Shown: in pieces, positions 26,101-35,380 of the stretch
How the letters are laid out: every line of letters starts with the position of its first letter
Numbering within the stretch: position 1 is the first letter of the stretch
Assembly (NCBI GenBank): GCA_017471985.1
Contig: JAFURE010000065.1
Location: 1 to 39,379, forward strand
Length of the DNA stretch: 39,379 bases
Reading direction: 5' to 3'
DNA from: Akkermansia sp.
Lineage (GTDB): Bacteria; Verrucomicrobiota; Verrucomicrobiia; Verrucomicrobiales; Akkermansiaceae
Program-made: the position numbers and the translations under genes
Notes under the pieces: generated by a model
What the model saw: the letters and a program-made list of their open reading frames with translations, nothing else
What the model was told of the DNA's origin: nothing
The model's database searches: none

Positions 26101-27426
26101 CTCAATCAGCACAGGCTCGAAAGCCTGAATGGAAAGACGGTGCAGCGTAGGAGCACGGTTCAGGAACACGGGGTGACCCTTGGTCACTTCCTCGAGAATA
26201 TCCCACACGATGGACTCCTTGCGGTCAATCATCTTCTTGGCAGAGCGCACGGTGTGCACGTAGCCAAGCTCCTTCAGGCGGTGAATGATGAAAGGTTCGA
26301 AAAGAGCCAGAGCCATCTTCTTGGGCAGACCGCACTGGTTCATGCGCAGGTTCGGACCAATCACAATCACGGAACGGCCGGAGTAGTCCACACGCTTACC
26401 GAGCAGGTTCTGACGAAAACGGCCACTCTTGCCCTTGAGCATGTCGGAGAGGGACTTAAGCGGACGGTTGCCGGCGCCGGTCACGTGACGGCCATGACGA
26501 CCGTTATCGAACAGAGCGTCAACAGCCTCCTGCAGCATGCGCATTTCGTTGCGCTTAATCACCTCGGGAGTCTGCAGAGCAGCGAGCTCCTTCAGACGGT
26601 TGTTACGGTTGATGACACGGCGGTACAGGTCATTGAGGTCAGAGGTGGCAAAACGACCACCGGGCAGCGGAACGAGCGGGCGCAGGTCCGGGGGAATGAC
26701 AGGCAGAATGGTAAGTACCATCCACTCGGGGTGGCAGCCACTGTTTTTGAAGCCCTGAGCCAGCTGCAGACGCTTGGCAATCTTGCGCTTGTTCTGCTTG
26801 GAGTTAGTCTTTTCCATCTCCTGACGCAGCTCATCGATAAGGGCATCGAGGTCGATGGTGGCAAGCAGACGCTGAATAGCAGCAGCGCCCATGCCGGCCT
26901 CCGGTGCGTCATCACCGTAGTCCTCCTGCAGGTCCTCGTACTCCTCCTCAGAGAGAATCATACCGCGCTCGATACCGTTCACGCCACGAGCGTCGGTCAC
27001 GATGTAGTCCTCGTAGTAAATCACACGCTCCAAATCGCGGGCGGTGAGGTTGAGCATAAGGCCGATTCGGCTGGGCATGCACTTGTAGAACCAGATGTGG
27101 GTCACCGGCACAGCCAGTTCGATGTGGCCCATACGCTCACGGCGCACACGAGCAGAGGTAACCTCCACACCGCAGCGGTCACAGACCATACCCTTGTTCT
27201 TGGCGCGCTTAAAGCGACCGCAGGAACACTCCATGTCGCGGGTGGGCCCGAAAATACGCTCACAGAAAAGGCCACCCTTCTCCGGTTTGAACGTACGGTA
27301 ATTAATGGTCTCAGGGTTCTTGACCTCGCCGCTGGACCAGCTCAGAATATTCTCGGGGCTGGCAACGGTGATGCAAACCTGGTCGAAGTTTTTAGGCTTC
27401 TCGTTGTTAAGGTCAATGTAAGACAT
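23134..27426 (-). CDS. rpoC: DNA-directed RNA polymerase subunit beta'
   Basis: The subunit has 1430 residues. The first zinc site is CSC plus CDRC (Cys67, 69, 82, 85). The catalytic Mg2+ loop NADFDGDQM lies at about 455-463. The second zinc site includes [13 protein letters not shown] with an upstream EDCG. A region between the trigger-loop halves carries an SI3-type insertion, as in proteobacteria, explaining a length slightly above that of E. coli (1407). The last residues are acidic. It follows rpoB by 67 bases, a spacer containing a GC-rich palindrome. No ribosomal genes (rpsL, rpsG) follow; the operon ends here with a strong terminator. Confidence 0.97.
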   Translation of the reverse strand: MSYIDLNNEKPKNFDQVCITVASPENILSWSSGEVKNPETINYRTFKPEKGGLFCERIFGPTRDMECSCGRFKRAKNKGMVCDRCGVEVTSARVRRERMGHIELAVPVTHIWFYKCMPSRIGLMLNLTARDLERVIYYEDYIVTDARGVNGIERGMILSEEEYEDLQEDYGDDAPEAGMGAAAIQRLLATIDLDALIDELRQEMEKTNSKQNKRKIAKRLQLAQGFKNSGCHPEWMVLTILPVIPPDLRPLVPLPGGRFATSDLNDLYRRVINRNNRLKELAALQTPEVIKRNEMRMLQEAVDALFDNGRHGRHVTGAGNRPLKSLSDMLKGKSGRFRQNLLGKRVDYSGRSVIVIGPNLRMNQCGLPKKMALALFEPFIIHRLKELGYVHTVRSAKKMIDRKESIVWDILEEVTKGHPVFLNRAPTLHRLSIQAFEPVLIEGSAIRLHPLVCTGYNADFDGDQMAVHVPLSVEAQLEARLLMLAPNNIFSPASGKPISTPSQDIILGSYYLTHTRAKEVKENQDNQHLLPLFESISEVEFAIAARKIGYHEWIRLKNPDYGKTGREFDRLSFNQENVGRKTIVTTAGRVRFNEIWPNEIGYINRNVGKKQLGEIIWRCYQTCGQAKTVETLDALKSLGYKEATRSGCSIGIVDMVVPEHKNELISAAYDEVTKVTEQYEEGLITNGERYEKVVNIWSSTTDAIQKELYTKLEYNDGSAVANPLFMMVDSGARGNKAQIKQLSGMRGLMAKPSGEIIERPITSNFREGLSVLEYFISTHGARKGLADTALKTADSGYMTRKLVDVAQDVIVRDEDCGTDNGITMTAIYDGDDEIASLSMRIYGRVTCDDIYDPTTREIIVAKNEIITDEAAKRIENVGIEKVKVRSVLTCDLTKGCCAKCYGLNLATGKSVKVGEAVGIIAAQSIGEPGTQLTMRTFHVGGTASASTSRPEYVSKTDGRVIYDENLRDRCVVDENGNNVVLCKNGSVKIYDAEGKEQESYQLTMGAVLHVKDGEEITAKTLIAEWDPFAIPVISEIGGYVEFADMIEGITCRTEAGHTESGKGTTVIIDHRQDLAPRIIVHTVKPGSKSKANSAKDQPRVYSIPTGAYLAVNNKQQISAGTPIAKTPRKVQKTNDITGGLPRVAELFEARRPKDTCTLAEMDGIVGIDDAMIRGKKVVTIYRDADAKEAAGKTRRRSTKLESHDENEGAISIKHLVPMDRHIIVHDGDFVRAGEPLSDGSEASDEILRICGKEALQEHLVNKVQQVYRVQGVEINDKHVEIIVSQMLRKVRVKDPGDTGLLWGDEVDRTTLTRINRETVNMNGRPADCEPILLGITKASLKTDSFISAASFQDTTRVLTEAATLGKVDMLEGFKENVILGHLIPAGTGFDKYRNIVVEPAPGATPIPRAMWDDEEDFSAADDTISVGADE

Positions 27427-27458
27427 ATAAAGAAGTTAGTGATTGAAAGGTTGGGGTG

Positions 27459-27482
27459 CCACCCGCCCGCACAGGCGGGTGG
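27459..27482. repeat. GCCACCCGC-type palindrome in the rpoB-rpoC spacer
   Basis: CCACCCGCC (27459-27467), six-base loop, GGCGGGTGG (27474-27482). The sequence with flanking GTG resembles the ACCCGCGC/GCGCGGGT hairpins at 6559-6809, so the same family has a member inside an essential operon. There is no T-tract on the minus strand, so it should not terminate transcription. Confidence 0.6.
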
Positions 27483-27493
27483 CGGTTACAGGT

Positions 27494-30400
27494 TTACATG
27501 TCGGAGTCGTCGTCGTCCTCATCCTCCGCATCAGCGGCGGCGTCATCGTCGTCGTCCTCCAGGTCATCGAGCTCGTCATCGAAGTCGGCATCGCCATCAA
27601 GCCCCATCTCATCAGCGAAGAGCTCCTCATCATCGCCGCCGTCAGCAAGCAGGTCGAAGAGTTCGTCGGTAGTCTGCGGGGCATTCTCGCGGTCCTTCTT
27701 CTCGAGCGGCTGAACGTTGAGGCAGAGTGCCTGCATTTCCTTAATCAGCACGTTGAAGGATTCGGGAGTACCGGCAGCCAGGGAGTTGTCGCCCTTCACG
27801 ATGTTCTCGTAAATGCGGGTACGGCCCTGTACGTCGTCAGACTTAACGGTAAGGAGCTCCTGCAGCGTGTAGGCTGCACCGTAGGCCTCCATAGCCCACA
27901 CTTCCATTTCACCGAATCGCTGACCACCGTGCTGAGCCTTACCACCCAGCGGCTGCTGAGTAACGAGTGAGTATGTACCCACGGCACGGGCGTGAACCTT
28001 ATCGGCCACAAGGTGATTGAGCTTGAGCATGTAGGTGTAGCCAACCACCACGGGGTAGTGGAAGTACTCACCCGTCAGACCGTCAATCAGGCGGCTCTTA
28101 CCGGCCACAGAACCATCCTTGCCGTCGCCTACCCAGGTGAAACCGGGTACCTGCTTGGCCTGGCTCATGTAGTCCCAGATCTTAGACTCTTCGATACCGT
28201 CGAACACGGGAGTTGCAACCTTGAAGCCCAGAGCCTTGGCAGCAACACCGAGGTGAGCCTCAAGCACCTGACCCACGTTCATTCGGGAGGGCACGCCCAG
28301 GGGGTTAAGGATGATATCAACCGGGGTACCGTCCTCCAGATAGGGCATATCCTCGATGGGCAGCACGCGGGAGCAAACACCCTTGTTACCGTGACGACCT
28401 GCCATCTTATCACCCACACCCAGCTTGCGCTTGGCGGCGATATAGACCTTCACTTCGGTCACCACACCGGGATCCATCTCAGCACCGGCCTCGATCTGGT
28501 CGAGCTTGCGGTCACGCTCTTCGTCGAGTTCCTCGAAGCGGGGCGTGTAGGCATTGATAATCTCGAAAATCTGGTTCTTAACCGGGCTGTCGCTCATCTC
28601 AATCTGGTCGTGGTAGATAGCGAGCTTGCGCAGCAGGGTCTTGGTAATCTTGCGATTGGCGGGAATCACAATCTCGTTGGAACCGGCGCGGGTCACCTCG
28701 AGCGGAATCTTCTCGCCAAGCAGACGGTCAGAGAGCTTGCTGGTGAGCTGGTCGATAAGAGCCTGCTTGTCGCGGTCATACTCGGTGTCCACCTTCTTAC
28801 GCTGCTTCTGGCTCTCCTTCTCCACGTCCACAGGGGGAGTACCGGGAGCGGCCGAGCGCACGATGCGCACGTCCATCACCGTACCAACGGTGCCCGGGGG
28901 AACACGCAGGGAGGTATCCTTCACGTCAGCGGCCTTCTCACCGAAGATGGCGCGCAGCAGGCGCTCCTCGGGGGCGAGGTCAGTCTCGCTCTTGGGCGTA
29001 ATCTTACCCACAAGGATGTCACCGGGCTTCACCTCGGCACCAATGCGAATCACACCATCGCTGCCCAGGTTCTTCAGAGCCTCGTCACCCACGTTGGGGA
29101 TATCGCGTGTGATTTCTTCGGCACCAAGCTTGGTCTCGCGAGCCTTCTCCTCAAACTCCTCGATGTGGATGGAGGTGTAGGCATCCTCCTGCACCAGACG
29201 CTCGGAAATGATGATGGCGTCCTCGAAGTTGTAACCGTACCAGGACATGTAAGCCACCAGCACGTTGCGGCCCAAAGCGAGCTCACCGCCATCGGTACAG
29301 GGACCGTCGGCCAGCACGTCACCGGCGTTAATCACATCACCGCGGGAGACGATGGGACGCTGGTTGATGCAGGTGGAGGCGTTGGAGCGCATGAACTTGC
29401 GAAGCTGGTATACGTAAATACCCTTCTCGGCATCGGTGCGTACACACTCGGGGTCGCTCAGCCAACGCTGGGCAGGCACGGGCAGCTGGCCATCGTGAGT
29501 GGTCACGATGTACTCAGCCGTGGCAGATGCCACAATACCGGGAGCCTGAGCCACCACAACAGCGCAACTGTCGCGGGCGCACTTGGCCTCGATACCGGTA
29601 CCCACAAGCGGAGCCTGATTCACCATAAGCGGCACACCCTGGCGCTGCATGTTAGCACCCATGAGGGCTCGGTTAGCGTCGTCGTGCTCCAGGAAGGGAA
29701 TAAGACCGGCAGCAATAGAGATAATCTGCTTGGGAGATACGTCCATGTACTCCACACGGCGGGGGTCAACCTCAATGAACTCGCCACGCTCACGGGCGGT
29801 CACGCGGTTGCGCACAAAGTGGCCATGACCGTTATCGTTGTCGATGGGGTTATTAGCCTGTGCAATAAGGTGGTACTCCTCCTTGTTGGCAGTCAGGTAC
29901 TCAACCTCGTTGGTCACGATAACCTCGGTATCAATCACGTTACCGGCATCGTCCTTCTTCTCCACCTTCTTCACACGGCGGAAAGGAGTCTCGATGAAGC
30001 CGTACTCGTCGATACGGGCATAGGTGCAGAGCGAGTTGATAAGACCGATATTGGGACCTTCAGGGGTCTCAATGGGGCAGATTCGGCCATAGTGGGAGGG
30101 GTGCACGTCTCGAACCTCGAAACCGGCACGGTCGCGGTTCAGACCGCCCGGACCCAGAGCGGACAGACGGCGCTTATGGGTCAGCTCAGCCAGGGGGTTA
30201 ATCTGGTCCATGAACTGGGAGAGCTGGCTGCGGCCGAAGAAGTCACGCACAACAGCGCTGAGAGCCTTGGGGTTAATCAGCTTGCTGGGGGTGATGTCGG
30301 TACGTGTGGTGTCGCACAGGGTCATGCGCTCCTTCACCAGTCGCTCCGTGCGGGCAAGACCCACGCGGCACTGGTTGGCGATAAGCTCACCCACGGCACG

Positions 30401-31585
30401 CACGCGGCGGTTGCCAAGGTGGTCGATATCGTCCACCTGCCCTTCACCGTTCTTCAGGCGCAGCAGGTACTTAATGGCGCTCAGGAAGTCGATGGGCTGA
30501 ATCAGGCGAATATCCTCGGGAACGTCCAGACCGAGCTTCTGGTTAATCTTATAGCGGCCCACGCGGGTGAGGTCGTACTTCTTCTCCTCCTTGAACAGGC
30601 GGTCAAGTGCCGTAGCAGCCTGCTGTACGGAAGAGGGGTCACCCGGACGGAACTTGCGGAAAATCTCCTTAAGAGCGGTCTCGCGGTCGTGAGCGAGGTC
30701 CTTCTTGAGAGTCTTAACAAGCGTTTCTTCCTCGCGCTGGTCGATAACCTCGATGTCGGTGATACCGAGCTCAAGCATCTTGCGGATGCTGGCAAGACTG
30801 AGCGGCTCATAAGCCTTGGCAATCACAGCTGCGCGACGGCCGGTGCTCTCGTCACCATGCTTAACATCCTCGAAAGGAATGAGGTACTCGAGCTCCTCGC
30901 CGGTAGCATCGGCCAGGTGGAGCTTCTGGATGGTGTAGAACTGCTCGACGATTTCACGATCGCTCTCGTAGCCGAGATAGCGCAGGAACGTAGTGGCAAG
31001 GAACTTGCGACGGCGACGACGACGATCCAGGAACACATACATGAGGTCGCTCGTGTCGAACTGAACCTCAAGCCAGGAACCACGGTCGGGAATGATGCGG
31101 AAGGAGTAGATGTCCTTGCCGTTGGCATGACGAGTCTTCTCGAAGCAGATACCGGGGGAGCGGTGCAGCTGAGCCACAATCACGCGCTCAGCACCGTTGA
31201 TAACGAAGGTACCACGGTCGGTAATCATGGGGATTTCACCCATATACACGTTCTCATCAGCCGTGTAGTCACCCACCTTCAGGCGGAACTTCACGTAGAG
31301 GGAGGCACTGTACGTATCCCCGGAACGGATAGCGGAGAAGTCTGAGGTCTTGGGCGGGGAGATTTCGTAAGAATCATACTCCAGGCGTATCTGCCCGTCG
31401 TAGCTCTCGATCGGGAAATGCTCGGAAAGAACAGCCTGCAAGCCCATGCGGAGCCGTTTGTCCGGCTCGCTGAAACGTTGCAGGAATTCCTCGTATGATT
31501 TTGTCTGGATCTCGATGAGGTTAGGTGGATCAATAACCTCTTTGATCTTGCCGAAACTGATTCGCTCTTGCTTAGGCTTTGACAT
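27494..31585 (-). CDS. rpoB: DNA-directed RNA polymerase subunit beta
   Basis: The subunit has 1363 residues starting MSKPKQERISFGKIKEV. The frame is open further upstream to an ATG at 31678, but the extra 31 residues are unlike the family, so 31585 is chosen. The rifampicin region reads SQLSQFMDQINPLAELTHK then RRLSALG: the resistance positions Q513, D516, H526, R529 and S531 (E. coli numbering) are wild type, but N518 is Ile. GEKAADVKDTSLRVPPG and the C-terminal KAQHGGQRFGEMEVWALEA-like region are conserved. The last 50 residues are strikingly acidic (almost only D, E, A). The gene is preceded by a 276-base spacer with an attenuator-like hairpin after rplL. Confidence 0.97.
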   Translation of the reverse strand: MSKPKQERISFGKIKEVIDPPNLIEIQTKSYEEFLQRFSEPDKRLRMGLQAVLSEHFPIESYDGQIRLEYDSYEISPPKTSDFSAIRSGDTYSASLYVKFRLKVGDYTADENVYMGEIPMITDRGTFVINGAERVIVAQLHRSPGICFEKTRHANGKDIYSFRIIPDRGSWLEVQFDTSDLMYVFLDRRRRRRKFLATTFLRYLGYESDREIVEQFYTIQKLHLADATGEELEYLIPFEDVKHGDESTGRRAAVIAKAYEPLSLASIRKMLELGITDIEVIDQREEETLVKTLKKDLAHDRETALKEIFRKFRPGDPSSVQQAATALDRLFKEEKKYDLTRVGRYKINQKLGLDVPEDIRLIQPIDFLSAIKYLLRLKNGEGQVDDIDHLGNRRVRAVGELIANQCRVGLARTERLVKERMTLCDTTRTDITPSKLINPKALSAVVRDFFGRSQLSQFMDQINPLAELTHKRRLSALGPGGLNRDRAGFEVRDVHPSHYGRICPIETPEGPNIGLINSLCTYARIDEYGFIETPFRRVKKVEKKDDAGNVIDTEVIVTNEVEYLTANKEEYHLIAQANNPIDNDNGHGHFVRNRVTARERGEFIEVDPRRVEYMDVSPKQIISIAAGLIPFLEHDDANRALMGANMQRQGVPLMVNQAPLVGTGIEAKCARDSCAVVVAQAPGIVASATAEYIVTTHDGQLPVPAQRWLSDPECVRTDAEKGIYVYQLRKFMRSNASTCINQRPIVSRGDVINAGDVLADGPCTDGGELALGRNVLVAYMSWYGYNFEDAIIISERLVQEDAYTSIHIEEFEEKARETKLGAEEITRDIPNVGDEALKNLGSDGVIRIGAEVKPGDILVGKITPKSETDLAPEERLLRAIFGEKAADVKDTSLRVPPGTVGTVMDVRIVRSAAPGTPPVDVEKESQKQRKKVDTEYDRDKQALIDQLTSKLSDRLLGEKIPLEVTRAGSNEIVIPANRKITKTLLRKLAIYHDQIEMSDSPVKNQIFEIINAYTPRFEELDEERDRKLDQIEAGAEMDPGVVTEVKVYIAAKRKLGVGDKMAGRHGNKGVCSRVLPIEDMPYLEDGTPVDIILNPLGVPSRMNVGQVLEAHLGVAAKALGFKVATPVFDGIEESKIWDYMSQAKQVPGFTWVGDGKDGSVAGKSRLIDGLTGEYFHYPVVVGYTYMLKLNHLVADKVHARAVGTYSLVTQQPLGGKAQHGGQRFGEMEVWAMEAYGAAYTLQELLTVKSDDVQGRTRIYENIVKGDNSLAAGTPESFNVLIKEMQALCLNVQPLEKKDRENAPQTTDELFDLLADGGDDEELFADEMGLDGDADFDDELDDLEDDDDDAAADAEDEDDDDSDM

Positions 31586-31814
31586 GGAGTTGGCTGAGAT
31601 AATGTTTTGCACCCATGTCCGGGTGCGGATCGGTTTACGTCTGGTAAAACCGACCGGGGGTAGCGCGCGCGCACGCATGTATGGGCGATGCCCCGGGTCG
31701 ATTTTACTGTGTTTTGAAGGTGGTCCCGAAAGATTATTGTGTCATATAATCTATTTATACTTAAACCATTGGAAGCAGAGACCAAACTTCCTCGGTATCA
31801 CTTGACGCGCGAAC

Positions 31815-31842
31815 GCAGGGAGGGACTGCAATCCCTCCCTGC
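31815..31842 (-). promoter_or_regulatory. Hairpin in the rplL-rpoB spacer, possible attenuator
   Basis: The 11-bp stem GCAGGGAGGGA (31815-31825) / TCCCTCCCTGC (31832-31842) lies 19 bases past the rplL stop, with no T-run after it. In E. coli an attenuator and RNase III site occupy this spacer; this hairpin may lower rpoBC output relative to rplJL. Confidence 0.45.
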
Positions 31843-31861
31843 ACTCGTGGGAATGAAAAGG

Positions 31862-32233
31862 TTACTTGATAGTGACCTTGGCGCCGGCCTTCTCGAGCTC
31901 GGCCTTAGCCTTCTCGGCGTCCTCCTTGGAAGCACCCTCGAGCACGATAGCGGGAGCGCTCTCAACGAGCTTCTTGGCGTCGGCAAGACCCAGACCGGTC
32001 TTAACGGTACGAACAGCCTTAATGACGGCAATCTTGTTGCCACCGGCGTCGGTCAGCTCTACGTCGAAGTCAGTCTTCTCCTCTACGGGCTCAGCAGCGG
32101 CAACGGGGCCGGCAGCAGCCACGGGAGCAGCGGCGGAAACGCCCCACTTCTCTTCGAGCATCTTAACAAGTTCAGCAGCCTCCAGGATGGTCAGGGTGCC
32201 AAGTTCCTCAGCGATTTTATTGAGATCAGCCAT
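31862..32233 (-). CDS. rplL: 50S ribosomal protein L7/L12
   Basis: The protein has 123 residues. An N-terminal dimerisation helix pair (about 1-35, [19 protein letters not shown]), an Ala/Pro/Glu hinge (about 36-52) and the C-terminal factor-binding domain with [11 protein letters not shown] and [13 protein letters not shown] form the L12 stalk that recruits EF-Tu and EF-G. It is separated from rplJ by 152 bases with two strong hairpins. L12 is needed in four to six copies per ribosome, so separate control here is expected. Confidence 0.96.
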   Translation of the reverse strand: MADLNKIAEELGTLTILEAAELVKMLEEKWGVSAAAPVAAAGPVAAAEPVEEKTDFDVELTDAGGNKIAVIKAVRTVKTGLGLADAKKLVESAPAIVLEGASKEDAEKAKAELEKAGAKVTIK

Positions 32234-32269
32234 TGTAGTATCTATGTGTTTTAATTGGTTCTAAGTCGC

Positions 32270-32367
32270 GGACAGGGGCTCCCTGTCCATTTAAGTTCTT
32301 ACCGGCCGTAGAGCCGACAAAGAACCTATTTTTTCAGGCGGCGGAGAGGGTGTACCACACCGCCGCC
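32270..32367 (-). promoter_or_regulatory. Two hairpins in the rplJ-rplL spacer
   Basis: GGCGGCGG/CCGCCGCC (32337-32344 with 32360-32367) follows the rplJ stop, and GGACAGGG-gct-CCCTGTCC (32270-32288) lies before rplL. Neither is followed by a T-run on the minus strand. They may be processing or stabilising structures that set the high level of L12. Confidence 0.4.
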
Positions 32368-32385
32368 CTCTGGTCAAGTCTTTTT

Positions 32386-32916
32386 TTACTCTGCAGACGC
32401 ATTTTCCTGCTCTGCACCACCATTTTCCTTGTCAACGTATGCCTGAATGACACGTGCGAGGGCGGAACCGGCACCATTGATGGTACCAAGAAGGGTGGCA
32501 AGCAGAACTTCGCGGCTGGGCAGATCACCGAGAGCCTTGATTTTCTCGGGGGTAAGCTCAGCACCATCAAGAATACCGGTCTTGTAGGCGGCTTTCTTGC
32601 TGGCCTTGGCAAAGGTGTTGATAGCCTTCGCAGCGGCGCAGACGTCGCTCTCGCCCATCACGTAAGCAGTCTGGCCCTTAAGGGCAGCTGTTACGTCGGG
32701 AAGACCGGCCTCCTTAACGGCCTTGGCCATGAAGGTGTTCTTGGCAACCACGCAAGTAGCACCTGCAGCGGCCAGAGCGGCACGCAGCTTGGTGAACTCG
32801 GGCACGGTTACACCCGTGTAGTCGATGACGAGCAGGAAGGGGGAGGCATTCACCTTGGCCTTCAGGTCGTCGATGATGATGGTCTTATCAGCGTTCACTT
32901 TCTTTTCAGTACTCAT
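32386..32916 (-). CDS. rplJ: 50S ribosomal protein L10
   Basis: The protein has 176 residues. The N-terminal rRNA-binding domain begins after a short basic leader and contains SPFLLVIDYTGVTVPE and the conserved VAKNTFMAKAV. The C-terminal helix that holds L12 dimers starts at about 140, and the tail is Glu/Ala-rich. L10 usually represses its own operon by binding an upstream leader, but the gap to rplA is only 21 bases, too short for the classic L10 leader. If autoregulation exists, its target must lie elsewhere. Confidence 0.95.
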   Translation of the reverse strand: MSTEKKVNADKTIIIDDLKAKVNASPFLLVIDYTGVTVPEFTKLRAALAAAGATCVVAKNTFMAKAVKEAGLPDVTAALKGQTAYVMGESDVCAAAKAINTFAKASKKAAYKTGILDGAELTPEKIKALGDLPSREVLLATLLGTINGAGSALARVIQAYVDKENGGAEQENASAE

Positions 32917-32937
32917 AGTCGTATCTGTGTTTCAGTG

Positions 32938-33639
32938 TTACAGCTTGGAGAACTCAACCTGGCTGAGGGAGAGACCCGGGTTCATGGAGCTGGACATCGT
33001 AGCGCCTGCAATGTAGGCACCCTTTGCACCGGAGGGACGAGCCTTCACCACAGCAGCGATAAAGGCGCGGGCGTTCTCCACGAGCTTCTCGTTATCGAAG
33101 GAGAGCTTACCAACGGCAGCAGAGATGTTAGCATTCTTGTCAACCTTGAAGTCCACACGACCGGCCTTTACCTCACGAACAGCCTTGGCGGTGTCATCCG
33201 TCACAGTGCCGGTCTTGGGGTTGGGCATCAGGCCGCGCGGGCCGAGCACGCGAGCAATCTTACGCACCTGGGCCATGGCGTCCGGGGTGGCGATTGCACT
33301 ATCGAAATCAAGGTAACCACCCTGAATCTCCTTAATGAGATCCTCAAGGCCTACCTTCTCAGCACCGGCCTCGAGGGCAGCTGCAGCAGCCTCACCCTGA
33401 GCGAAGACGATGACGCGAACATTCTTACCGGTACCGTGGGGCAGAGATACGGAGCCACGGACCATCTGGTCGGACTTACGGGGATCCACCGTCAGGCGGA
33501 AGGACACCGTGACCGTGGGGTCAAACTTGGGAGCGGGGAAGCTCTTCATGACCTCAACGGCTTCATCGACAGCGTAAGCCTTGGTGCTATCCACCAGCTT
33601 GGCTGCCTCATTATAGCGCTTTGAGCGTTTTTTGGACAT
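32938..33639 (-). CDS. rplA: 50S ribosomal protein L1
   Basis: The protein has 233 residues. Typical L1 segments are present: [24 protein letters not shown] near 38-60 and [15 protein letters not shown] near 133-147, which binds 23S rRNA. L1 forms the mobile stalk at the E site and in many bacteria also represses the rplK-rplA transcript. It follows rplK after 53 bases and precedes rplJ. No Shine-Dalgarno is visible before its ATG. Confidence 0.96.
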   Translation of the reverse strand: MSKKRSKRYNEAAKLVDSTKAYAVDEAVEVMKSFPAPKFDPTVTVSFRLTVDPRKSDQMVRGSVSLPHGTGKNVRVIVFAQGEAAAAALEAGAEKVGLEDLIKEIQGGYLDFDSAIATPDAMAQVRKIARVLGPRGLMPNPKTGTVTDDTAKAVREVKAGRVDFKVDKNANISAAVGKLSFDNEKLVENARAFIAAVVKARPSGAKGAYIAGATMSSSMNPGLSLSQVEFSKL

Positions 33640-33692
33640 ATTAGTTTAGCAGTACGTTCGGGTTATTAATTTTTCCCTCCTGCAGAAGGGGG

Positions 33693-34118
33693 TTACATCT
33701 CAACCTCCACACCCATCTGGCGAGCCTGACCGGCAATAATGCGGGCTGCGGCCTCGGGGTCGGTTGTGTTGAGGTCGGGCATCTTGGTGTTAACGATCTC
33801 CATCAGCTTCTCCTTGGAGAGCTTGGCAACCTTCTTCTTGTTCGGCTCGCCGGAGCCGGACTTGATACCGGCGGCCTTCTTGATGAGGTTGGCTGCCGGG
33901 GGCTGCTTGGTGATGAAGTCGAAGGACTTATCCTTATAAACGGTAATCACGACGGGGAGAACGTCACCGGCCTGCTTCTGAGTTCTGGCGTTGAACTCTT
34001 TGCAGAAGCCCATGATGTTAACACCGGCCTGACCAAGTGCAGGACCCACGGGCGGCGAGGGATTCGCAGCACCTGCAGGAATCTGCAGTTTGATTGTTTT
34101 TACTACTTCTTTAGCCAT
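33693..34118 (-). CDS. rplK: 50S ribosomal protein L11
   Basis: The protein has 141 residues. The N-terminal domain contains [20 protein letters not shown], the proline-rich thiostrepton-binding part, then [16 protein letters not shown]. The C-terminal rRNA-binding domain ends [17 protein letters not shown]11 sits at the GTPase centre and is the site that senses uncharged tRNA for RelA. It starts 73 bases after nusG with no Shine-Dalgarno. Confidence 0.96.
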   Translation of the reverse strand: MAKEVVKTIKLQIPAGAANPSPPVGPALGQAGVNIMGFCKEFNARTQKQAGDVLPVVITVYKDKSFDFITKQPPAANLIKKAAGIKSGSGEPNKKKVAKLSKEKLMEIVNTKMPDLNTTDPEAAARIIAGQARQMGVEVEM

Positions 34119-34191
34119 GGTTCTGTTTGTTTTGGGTTACTACAGCAGTTACAGGTGCAACCACTGCAGCGAGAAGATGTTCTATTGGGGG

Positions 34192-34842
34192 TTATTTGGC
34201 AAGGTCAGCCTTGCCGCGCTCTTCTTCAGGCACAAGCTGCACCTGAGTGTAGTCGAGGTCGAGGGGGTTGGAGCGACCGAACATGGTCACGCCCACGCGG
34301 AGCTTGCCCTTCTCGGGGTTAACCTCTTCAACGATACCGTGCTCACCCTGGAAAGCACCTTCCAGCACGACCACCTCATCGTTCACGTTGTACACAATCT
34401 TCTGGCGAGCGCCCTCGCTGCGGCGCTCAATCTCACTCATGAGATCTTTCACATCCTTGCGGGACATGGGGAGCGGCTCCTTGTTGCGGCCACAGGCAAA
34501 GCTGATAACACCGTCAACGGCCTGAATCTTGTACCAGGCATCGTTATTGAGGGAACCGTCGGGGCGACGCAGAGCAAAGTTCAGGTAAACGTAGCCGGGG
34601 TAGAGCTTGCGGTCCTGCACATACTTCTTGCCGTTGCGCACCTCCTCCACCTTCTCGGTGGGTACGAGCGGCTCACTCTGCAGCAGGGCACCCATCTCTT
34701 CGTCTTCCTTGAACAGGCGCTTAAGATTCTCCACAGCGCGGCGCTCCTTATTGGAAAGCACGTGCAGCACATACCACTGGTCCTTCGCTGCCGGAGTTAC
34801 TCGAGCAGCGGCACCATTCTTTCTATCGTACGGGCGAGACAT
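34192..34842 (-). CDS. nusG: Transcription elongation/termination factor NusG
   Basis: The protein has 216 residues. An extra N-terminal tail of about 20 residues precedes the NGN domain (DQWYVLHVLSNKERRAVENL); a KOW domain follows (NDEVVVLEGAFQGEHGIVEE, GRSNPLDLDYTQVQLV). A loop rich in charged residues lies between them. NusG binds RNA polymerase and couples it to Rho or to ribosomal protein S10. It follows secE by 42 bases. Confidence 0.94.
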   Translation of the reverse strand: MSRPYDRKNGAAARVTPAAKDQWYVLHVLSNKERRAVENLKRLFKEDEEMGALLQSEPLVPTEKVEEVRNGKKYVQDRKLYPGYVYLNFALRRPDGSLNNDAWYKIQAVDGVISFACGRNKEPLPMSRKDVKDLMSEIERRSEGARQKIVYNVNDEVVVLEGAFQGEHGIVEEVNPEKGKLRVGVTMFGRSNPLDLDYTQVQLVPEEERGKADLAK

Positions 34843-34884
34843 AAATTACAAGGGAAAATTTTCGATTATCCTGGCGCGGATTTT

Positions 34885-35112
34885 TCAGGAAAGTGCCATA
34901 ATCAGCCAACCGGTCACACTGGCCATTATATAATCAAAGAATGCTACATAAGCGCCAAGAAGCACCATGGCAATCAATACCATGATGGTCGAAGAGGACA
35001 ACTCACGAAACTTTTTGAACCCTTTCACCTTGGGGTCACTCTCCCACGGCCAGGAGCACTTCTTCAGCTCGCCCTTGATGTTGGATATACTCTGGGAAAT
35101 CTTGCGGAACAT
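34885..35112 (-). CDS. secE: Preprotein translocase subunit SecE
   Basis: The protein has 75 residues, the short form with one membrane helix (about 40-65). The amphipathic part before it has the family pattern ELKKCSWPWESDPKVKGF, matching the usual ELKKVTWP motif. SecE clamps SecY in the Sec translocon. It lies directly between tRNA-Trp and nusG; there is no rpmG gene in the interval, unlike many bacteria. Confidence 0.92.
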   Translation of the reverse strand: MFRKISQSISNIKGELKKCSWPWESDPKVKGFKKFRELSSSTIMVLIAMVLLGAYVAFFDYIMASVTGWLIMALS

Positions 35113-35169
35113 TAGCGGATTGTTGTGAGTTATGCTTTAAAAATTGAGAAAAAAAAAGAGGAAGGTCAG

Positions 35170-35242
35170 CAGGGTATGAGAGACTCGAACTCCCAACACG
35201 CGGTTTTGGAGACCGCTGCTCTACCAATTGAGCTAATACCCT
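35170..35242 (-). tRNA. trnW: tRNA-Trp (anticodon CCA)
   Basis: The 73-base cloverleaf has acceptor stem AGGGTAT/ATACCCT, D stem GCTC/GAGC, anticodon stem GCGGT/ACCGC with loop CTCCAAA, T stem GGGAG/CTCTC (one non-Watson-Crick pair) and loop TTCGAGT. CCA is not encoded. Its position between tuf and secE is the classical one. Confidence 0.96.
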
Positions 35243-35274
35243 TTTACCTTGCTCTGTTTTTCGGCCAGACTGAG

Positions 35275-35349
35275 GGGCGATTACCCACGTTGGGGTGGGC
35301 AATCGCCCTTCTCTTGTCGGCCGGGAGTTGATGGTTGAAACCGATCAAC
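35275..35349. other. Two hairpins between tuf and tRNA-Trp
   Basis: A long stem GGGCGATT-a-CCCAC/GTGGG-c-AATCGCCC (35275-35308) and a smaller one GTTGATGGT/ACC-g-ATCAAC (35327-35349) fill the spacer. There is no T-run on the minus strand, so they are more likely RNA processing sites or partial attenuators than full terminators. Confidence 0.45.
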
Positions 35350-35380
35350 CCCCGATGGTTAAGTTTTCAGCAGGGCTGAT

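Noticed and set aside
22849..27672. A plus-strand open frame of 1607 codons
   Set aside because: It is the antisense of rpoC and part of rpoB. Its composition (His, Gly, Val, Leu-rich) is a mirror of GC-rich coding on the other strand, and the minus-strand product is an undoubted RNA polymerase subunit.
27992..31345. A plus-strand open frame of 1117 codons
   Set aside because: Antisense shadow of rpoB with no recognisable domain.
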